Of a stretch of 11,493 nucleotides of DNA, positions 8,001 through 11,493 are shown piece by piece. The DNA comes from an uncultured Clostridia bacterium. GTDB lineage: Bacteria; Bacillota; Clostridia; UBA1381. The notes under the pieces were generated by a model that saw nothing but the letters and a program-made list of their open reading frames with translations, did no database searches and was not told the DNA's origin. How positions within the stretch are numbered: the stretch's first letter is position 1; the number at the start of each line of letters is the position of its first letter. The DNA lies in the NCBI GenBank assembly GCA_934454215.1, contig CAKSGG010000105.1, forward strand, positions 1-11,493, read 5' to 3'. Both the position numbers and the translations under genes were made by a program.

Positions 8001-8537
8001 TCTTGAACGCTGTTCATTATCTGTTATCTTCTCAAAATCGCTTAACGGAATCATTGACGCACTTGAAAGATTTACGCTCTCGTTATTATAGCTCGTTATG
8101 TACAGCGGAGCGTCATCAGCTCCCGAATGACGTGCGTTTAATTCAATCGTCTTTGAAATACTGTAATTTCCCTCTCTGATGTATATTACCGCACCGCCAA
8201 GCTTTTCATTATAACTCATTGCAGAAAACTTATCTAAGGCAAATTGTATATCACGATACGGCTTTTCTATACTGCCGTCGCCTTTTGCATTATCTCCGTC
8301 AGCCGAAACAAATATTTTTGTTTTCCCGTCAGGGGTAAAATCATGAACGATTTTCATTTCATCGCCCATTTGTGAAGCTCTTTGTCTGAAATTTTCTTTT
8401 GTGCTTATATCTTTTATTGCTCCCTGCGGTATTTTTACGATGTTACTCAGGCTCTCCGAAAAGCTTTCCTGTGCGTATGCGTTCGTCACGAACAGTAAAA
8501 TAACAGATACGGCAAATAAAATTCTTAGCTTTTTCAT
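5010..8537 (-). CDS. Secreted right-handed beta-helix protein, GH141-like, with FIVAR-like and jelly-roll-like C-terminal domains
   Basis: Exported protein of 1175 residues. The signal peptide spans 1-22, cut after AYA. It is a diverged paralogue of the next gene and shares its landmarks: IFVSADGDN at 75-83, VIYIREGNY at 117-125, SRYPN at 238-242, EELDAPGEW at 344-352 followed by LYLYPP, and beta-helix coils at about 390-620. The putative active-site region differs: D540 lies in SD-FAPMY rather than DSGG, and D578 in YFDEGG. The two aspartates are 38 residues apart in both proteins. An aromatic-rich insert (about 630-715) follows, then a fibronectin-III-like module (801-888). A helical stretch (about 890-970) with ADKSAL, TKEDL and YID resembles FIVAR repeats. 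The terminal region (about 975-1165) has the look of a concanavalin-type jelly roll (VSFRY, KGQWNDI, ILISNGKVIFDY) and may bind sugar. The role is likely plant or mucin polysaccharide degradation or binding; substrate unknown. The ATG at 8535-8537 has AGGGGGC five bases upstream. Confidence 0.93.
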   Translation of the reverse strand: MKKLRILFAVSVILLFVTNAYAQESFSESLSNIVKIPQGAIKDISTKENFRQRASQMGDEMKIVHDFTPDGKTKIFVSADGDNAKGDGSIEKPYRDIQFALDKFSAMSYNEKLGGAVIYIREGNYSISKTIELNARHSGADDAPLYITSYNNESVNLSSASMIPLSDFEKITDNEQRSRLYEKVRDKVLVYDLKAHGITDYGRVYFVGEKTGEYSDLYESMTYKEPQLYVGDEKCTLSRYPNGEMIRVGEAIDNGNMDETGCITSASDDGRGYEFVMLDDVPFKWKNTGEIALRGFFSFGYAPEYGRVKQFNKETNSVRSVGKLWRWPIRQTNETMYYFANVFEELDAPGEWFLDREDGKLYLYPPSEDMSKLVYLSINENDIFDVNSCKNVVFNGLNIENSPAYGFSLNNSERIVVQNCNLKGLATGVMIDSCKYTGVISSYISGFSARGVKMQNSNEEFWDFAQKNMDLKPCHNFIQNNYFCQSDDATAIKTIEVSGVGIVVSHNLFQNGYKGTISPSGMYAVTEYNEIVGGDKRVSDFAPMYTGGVYASYLVTRYNYIHDNSIYGNKLGRGLYFDEGGSWFECYGNLLVEQDEGIYSHSGKNGVAYNNVFINCRSNVVTSGNHIGHLYDWIRNQNYASTSFWSGWFSNLNRKGYYDLYRAPYSVQFPEQQELTDHFWRYQHWFYNDMKDKMSDPIQEDELWLLTPSEYYIANNFALGAKFEKSISELSLPTSEIENNVMLTEDSFVDFKNKDYRITDKEALAKNPDFVQIPIDKIGLLSNTRWDNIQLGNIEMRQPLNGYENRVNAAKILFDWKQVEFAEDYRIVIAKDKEFENIIYEETVDTSSAVVTLNEFDCELYYKVIAESRSKQLNYAEKESDVFSFWTYSRDEANAVAKADKSALVTALASASKLADSITDDRYPAGTKEDLQKYIDSAQIYREETNIQTYIDEKTDEVYEKIWEVQRKASIGIVPLNTDKSNWKKLDTSALGGVASPATFENDSSGALIYNSKSDSGARLGSVDSIPFGTLVSFRYNAESYGGWQPLGFQYEKQDMGLGMDSYYFVIKDDIVELQKYGRFQKYIIAEAPNNSAMPKGQWNDIVMGTVPSDEGTRVILISNGKVIFDYLDKHEDGNYCMESYIYEGLNETEKAASFAPYEITLDEVMNILNNNREE
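5014..5020 (-). promoter_or_regulatory. Coupling ribosome binding site for the second beta-helix gene
   Basis: GGGAGGA lies within the last codons of the upstream gene (…R-E-E-stop), and the ATG follows that gene's TAA after one base. Ribosomes finishing the upstream gene are placed directly on this site, which supports translational coupling and fixes the start. Confidence 0.85.
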
Positions 8538-8542
8538 AATAC

Positions 8543-8549
8543 GCCCCCT
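8543..8549 (-). promoter_or_regulatory. Ribosome binding site for the first beta-helix gene, overlapping the upstream stop
   Basis: AGGGGGC begins inside the TAG stop codon of the 924-residue SLH gene and lies five bases before the ATG at 8537. No promoter-like sequence stands out here, so expression probably comes from the upstream transcript. Confidence 0.8.
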
Positions 8550-11322
8550 ATCTGTATATCAGGAAAAACCTGTGCATCATCGTTGAAAAGCTTAAAACCT
8601 CTTCGCAGCTCTTACCCGAATTTACATAATAATCAAAATCGGCTATACTTCCCTTTTCTATGACATTGCTGTTTTTGTCATAAATCCAGACTTCGGTTTT
8701 ATACGTTGAAACATCACGCATATAATCAACATATCTGTAATCCTTATATGCGTCTATATTGGTTTCATCAAAATTATCAAGAGAAATCATGTCCGCATTG
8801 TAGGATATTAAATGCTCGCCGTCACGCTTATAAAGCCACATTCTGTTCCAGCGTCCGCTTTCGGAGGTAGTGCCTTTTGTATATGAGTTTTTTCCGTTTT
8901 CATAGAAGAACTTATCCCTGTCGCAATCGTATATTACATTTATTCCCGTTTCGTTAATCATATCGTCCGTTCCCAGTCTCCAGCGGATTATATCTCCTTT
9001 TGAAACGGTATATACATTTTTTGAAACGTCCTCCGTATTGACAATACCCGTATCGGAATAATTCATAGCTTCTTTTCTGATTAAGACTTCCTCTGTTTTT
9101 CCGCCTCTCTCAACCGTTAATTTTGCGTTTATTTCTCCAAAATCATCAGCGCACTCAGATATTCCGGTAACTACCGCACCCGACCTTAAAACCGATGTGG
9201 AATATGTAAAGCTGTTACCCATCCAATCACGCTTATTAAGCATAACATCGCCGACATATGAATCGGGGTTGCTGTTATATACCACCACTTCTCCAAGCTG
9301 TGTGCCGTAATGCGTTGCATATTTGTTCTTGAAATCTGTCAGGTTATATACCCAAATATTATCATCGCTGTACGGTTCCATAACGCAGAATACAATGCTT
9401 TCCAATTTTATCGGGCATTTTCCGATTGCAGTATCATAGTCGCAAAGAGCCATACACGTTGCGTTGAAACCAACTCTTGTTGTTGCCTCGTAGCATACAT
9501 TCAGCCCGTCTGTTTCGTTCCCCGAGTTATTGTTTTTTGTATCAATAAATGTAATTTCCTGCTTTGAATTTATCATAAACTTTATGACTGTTCCCGTCAT
9601 ACCGTCAAGCGCAATCATAATATTGTCAATTCCTTTTACATTTCTTCCGTCAATTGTAACCTTATCGGAAACAGGCGCATCAAGCTTTTGGTTATCCTGA
9701 GTATATAGGCGCATCATGAATTTATCGACATTTCTGTCATCATACATTTTTATGATGTAGGCATATTTCTTTTGAATATCCGTTCCCTCACGCATATAAA
9801 TCAGCCTGCCGAACTGGTCTTTATAAAATTCACCGTTCACAATTGAGGGTGTATCCATACATTTTTCGTATTCGTATTCTTTTCCGTCAAGCTTAATTTT
9901 CCGATTGCTTGTATCTACATTTGTCACCGCTCCCGAAACGGTTTCGGCGCATAAGTATATCTTTACATATTCATCGTTTATACTCCTTGCAACCGAAAGT
10001 ATATACTTGTTGTATGCAATCTGATTTGAAGAAAGTTCATTATCCGTTCCTGCCATAAGAATGTCAAAAGCTTTGTCCTCGCTCAAATCAATCTGTTTTT
10101 GATTATTTTCCGAGCTTAGTATATTATTATAGTCGCTGTAGGAATCCACTATAAACAATTTATAGTCCCATATAATTACAAACTCATACTTGCCGTCATT
10201 GTCGTTGTCTATCAAACGCACCGTTCCCATATCGGGATTCATAAATGCTTCTGTATTTACACCCCCAATCACTTTTACGCCGTTATAGATAATATCGAAA
10301 CCAGATTTAAGTCTTGCTCTTTTTACATTTCCGCTGTCTTTTTTGTATTTATATTCACGGCTATCATAGCCCTCAATATCATTATCCTGCAAGTCCAGTA
10401 TTTGCTGTGATTTATGAGCTGTCATAGATAGTATGCTCTGCTCGTTATCCTCGTCCCTGTAGTAGACAACCGTCCTTTGACCGAGCATATAGGAATAATC
10501 CGTCTGCGGTTTTTTTAATTGACTGCTGCCTATTATATAAAAGCCTTTATCATTGGTTCGGCTGTCATTTACGAAAATCCCATCCGTCTTGTATATATGC
10601 AGAACATTATTCATATAAGTGCCCTTGGCGTCCTTGTCGGGGTACTTTTCCGTTTCACATTCAAACATATTCAACAGCATATACGCCATTTGCTTATATG
10701 TTATATTGTCAGGCTTTAAATCATTTATTCCTTTAAAAAGCTTTTTATCTGATGCAGTATTGTAATAGTTGAAACCTGCACGGTCACGCACAGCATCAAT
10801 CCAGCCCGCACCCATAAGGCATACAAGCATTTTTGACGCCTCATATACCGTTATATAGCTGTCGGGCCTGAATTTACTGTCCGCATAGCCTGATATAATA
10901 TTATTGTCTTTAAGCACCGATATTTCATCATAATAAGGCGTTGTAACCCCTATATCTGTAAAAAATCCGACTGCTGACGAAGATGTGTATTCATAGCCCG
11001 AAACAAGATAGAGCGCATGAGCAAACTCCGCTCTTGTTACGTTTTTGTTCACATCATCACCTTTCAAAACCCCAAGGCTTATCATAAGCGATATTGCTTC
11101 GTCATTTATATAAACATTCTCTTTTGCAGTCTCATGCGAGAGCAAATCCGATATTGATTCTTCTTCATCGGTTTCAAATTCAAATGCGTCGTTTTGTTGG
11201 CGCTCCTGCTCTTCTTCGGTAAGGGCGTTATCCATTTTTGATTCTTCCCCGTCTTCCGCAAAAGCGGCCGAACATGATATTAAAATTGATAAAGCGCATA
11301 AAAACGCAATTAATTTTCTCAT
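8548..11322 (-). CDS. Exported SLH-domain protein with large unclassified C-terminal region
   Basis: Cell-surface protein of 924 residues. The signal peptide is MRK plus a hydrophobic core, with a signal peptidase I site after AFA (residue 22). An LISC at 14-17 also fits a lipobox, so a lipoprotein is possible. An acidic linker (23-60) is followed by three SLH-like repeats at about 70-113, 119-172 and 173-223. Only the first keeps the TRAE motif (96-99) that binds pyruvylated secondary cell-wall polymer in SLH proteins; the others have TVYE and TYKQ. Residues 240-924 match no family I recognise. They are polar, beta-strand-like and Y/D/N-rich, with a Ca-loop-like DNDNDGKYE at 372-380. There is no visible enzyme motif, dockerin or cohesin. 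The ATG overlaps the previous stop (ATGA), with AGGAG nine bases upstream, and the next gene starts 10 bases after this stop. It could be a wall-bound partner or adhesin for the beta-helix proteins; that role is inference. Confidence 0.93.
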   Translation of the reverse strand: MRKLIAFLCALSILISCSAAFAEDGEESKMDNALTEEEQERQQNDAFEFETDEEESISDLLSHETAKENVYINDEAISLMISLGVLKGDDVNKNVTRAEFAHALYLVSGYEYTSSSAVGFFTDIGVTTPYYDEISVLKDNNIISGYADSKFRPDSYITVYEASKMLVCLMGAGWIDAVRDRAGFNYYNTASDKKLFKGINDLKPDNITYKQMAYMLLNMFECETEKYPDKDAKGTYMNNVLHIYKTDGIFVNDSRTNDKGFYIIGSSQLKKPQTDYSYMLGQRTVVYYRDEDNEQSILSMTAHKSQQILDLQDNDIEGYDSREYKYKKDSGNVKRARLKSGFDIIYNGVKVIGGVNTEAFMNPDMGTVRLIDNDNDGKYEFVIIWDYKLFIVDSYSDYNNILSSENNQKQIDLSEDKAFDILMAGTDNELSSNQIAYNKYILSVARSINDEYVKIYLCAETVSGAVTNVDTSNRKIKLDGKEYEYEKCMDTPSIVNGEFYKDQFGRLIYMREGTDIQKKYAYIIKMYDDRNVDKFMMRLYTQDNQKLDAPVSDKVTIDGRNVKGIDNIMIALDGMTGTVIKFMINSKQEITFIDTKNNNSGNETDGLNVCYEATTRVGFNATCMALCDYDTAIGKCPIKLESIVFCVMEPYSDDNIWVYNLTDFKNKYATHYGTQLGEVVVYNSNPDSYVGDVMLNKRDWMGNSFTYSTSVLRSGAVVTGISECADDFGEINAKLTVERGGKTEEVLIRKEAMNYSDTGIVNTEDVSKNVYTVSKGDIIRWRLGTDDMINETGINVIYDCDRDKFFYENGKNSYTKGTTSESGRWNRMWLYKRDGEHLISYNADMISLDNFDETNIDAYKDYRYVDYMRDVSTYKTEVWIYDKNSNVIEKGSIADFDYYVNSGKSCEEVLSFSTMMHRFFLIYR

Positions 11323-11493
11323 ACACCCTCACTCCTTAACATTGTATAAATCATCTGTGCCGCCTGCGCTCTTGTCGCATTATCATGCGGCTTAAAACAG
11401 CCGTTATCCATACCGTTTATAATTCCCGACGCTGCCAACGCAGACACCGCCGTTTTTGCATAATCATCAATTGTATCTTCATCTTCAAAGCTT
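11319..11493 (-). CDS. C-terminal end of an SLH-domain protein (5' part outside window)
   Basis: The last 57 residues of a larger protein are visible, ending in a TGA at 11319-11321. They form a canonical SLH repeat: DDYAKTAVSALAASGIINGM, then a glycine/phenylalanine turn, TRAQ and AAQMIYTML. TRAQ is a known variant of the TRAE cell-wall-polymer binding motif. The SLH module here is at the C-terminus, unlike the next gene where it is N-terminal. Its stop overlaps the next start by four bases, so the two are almost certainly co-transcribed and coupled. Nothing can be said about the rest of the protein. Confidence 0.9.
   Translation of the reverse strand, partial: SFEDEDTIDDYAKTAVSALAASGIINGMDNGCFKPHDNATRAQAAQMIYTMLRSEGV
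11332..11336 (-). promoter_or_regulatory. Ribosome binding site for the 924-residue SLH gene
   Basis: AGGAG lies nine bases before the ATG at 11320-11322, within the last codons of the upstream SLH gene (…MLRSEGV-stop). Together with the ATGA overlap it fixes the start and supports coupled translation. Confidence 0.75.

Noticed and set aside
1772..8537. Pectate lyase, polygalacturonase or phage tail-spike identity for the beta-helix proteins
   Set aside because: All share the beta-helix fold, but the ARYPN, EELD-PGEW and YLDD-type landmarks fit GH141-like proteins better. No pectate-lyase or GH28 signature is seen, and there are no phage genes nearby.
9935..9949. CCGAAAC-G-GTTTCGG inverted repeat inside the SLH gene
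   Set aside because: It has only 7-bp arms with a one-base centre, deep in coding sequence. This is expected by chance and is a poor hairpin.
10736..10747. AAAAAGCTTTTT palindrome
   Set aside because: It is a short low-complexity palindrome inside codons of the SLH gene, with no positional reason for function.
1..11493. tRNA, rRNA, CRISPR array, transposase, integrase, dockerin or cohesin
   Set aside because: I looked for these on both strands and found no supporting sequence.

Overview
This AT-rich window looks like a Clostridia-type Firmicute (Bacillota) chromosome. Reasons: strong GGAGG-type ribosome binding sites, a consensus sigma-A promoter, a Bacillus/Clostridium-type AbrB transition-state regulator, SLH (S-layer homology) proteins, and a clostridial-style FtsH. 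The mix of SLH proteins with large secreted beta-helix proteins recalls plant-polysaccharide-degrading gut Clostridia such as Monoglobus and relatives. That last placement is inference from gene content only. All supported genes lie on the minus strand, so transcription runs from high to low coordinates.

Right-hand region (11493 to 1772): a tightly packed run of four genes. First is the 3' end of a gene whose product ends in an SLH repeat. It overlaps by 4 bases (ATGA) the start of a 924-residue exported protein with N-terminal SLH repeats and a long unclassified region. Ten bases later begins a 1175-residue secreted right-handed beta-helix protein, and one base after its stop begins a second, 1078-residue beta-helix protein. 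The overlaps and spacings indicate one translationally coupled operon. The two beta-helix proteins are diverged paralogues that resemble glycoside hydrolase family 141-type proteins. They carry different C-terminal modules: a FIVAR-like helical region plus a jelly-roll-like domain in one, two beta-sandwich modules in the other. The likely theme is recognition or breakdown of complex polysaccharide at the cell surface, with the SLH proteins on the wall and the beta-helix proteins exported without an obvious anchor of their own.

Left-hand region (1771 to 1): two housekeeping or regulatory genes, each with its own promoter. abrB (82 residues, with an added four-cysteine zinc-ribbon tail) has a perfect-consensus sigma-A promoter and a clear intrinsic terminator. 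ftsH (first 408 residues; the protease part lies beyond the window) has a recognisable promoter and a strong ribosome binding site. They need not be functionally tied to the surface-protein operon.

I saw no rRNA, tRNA, CRISPR array, insertion sequence, phage gene or replication origin. The most unusual items are a perfect 11-bp inverted repeat inside the signal-peptide codons of the second beta-helix gene, the divergence of the putative active-site motifs between the two paralogues, and the large unclassified part of the 924-residue SLH protein.
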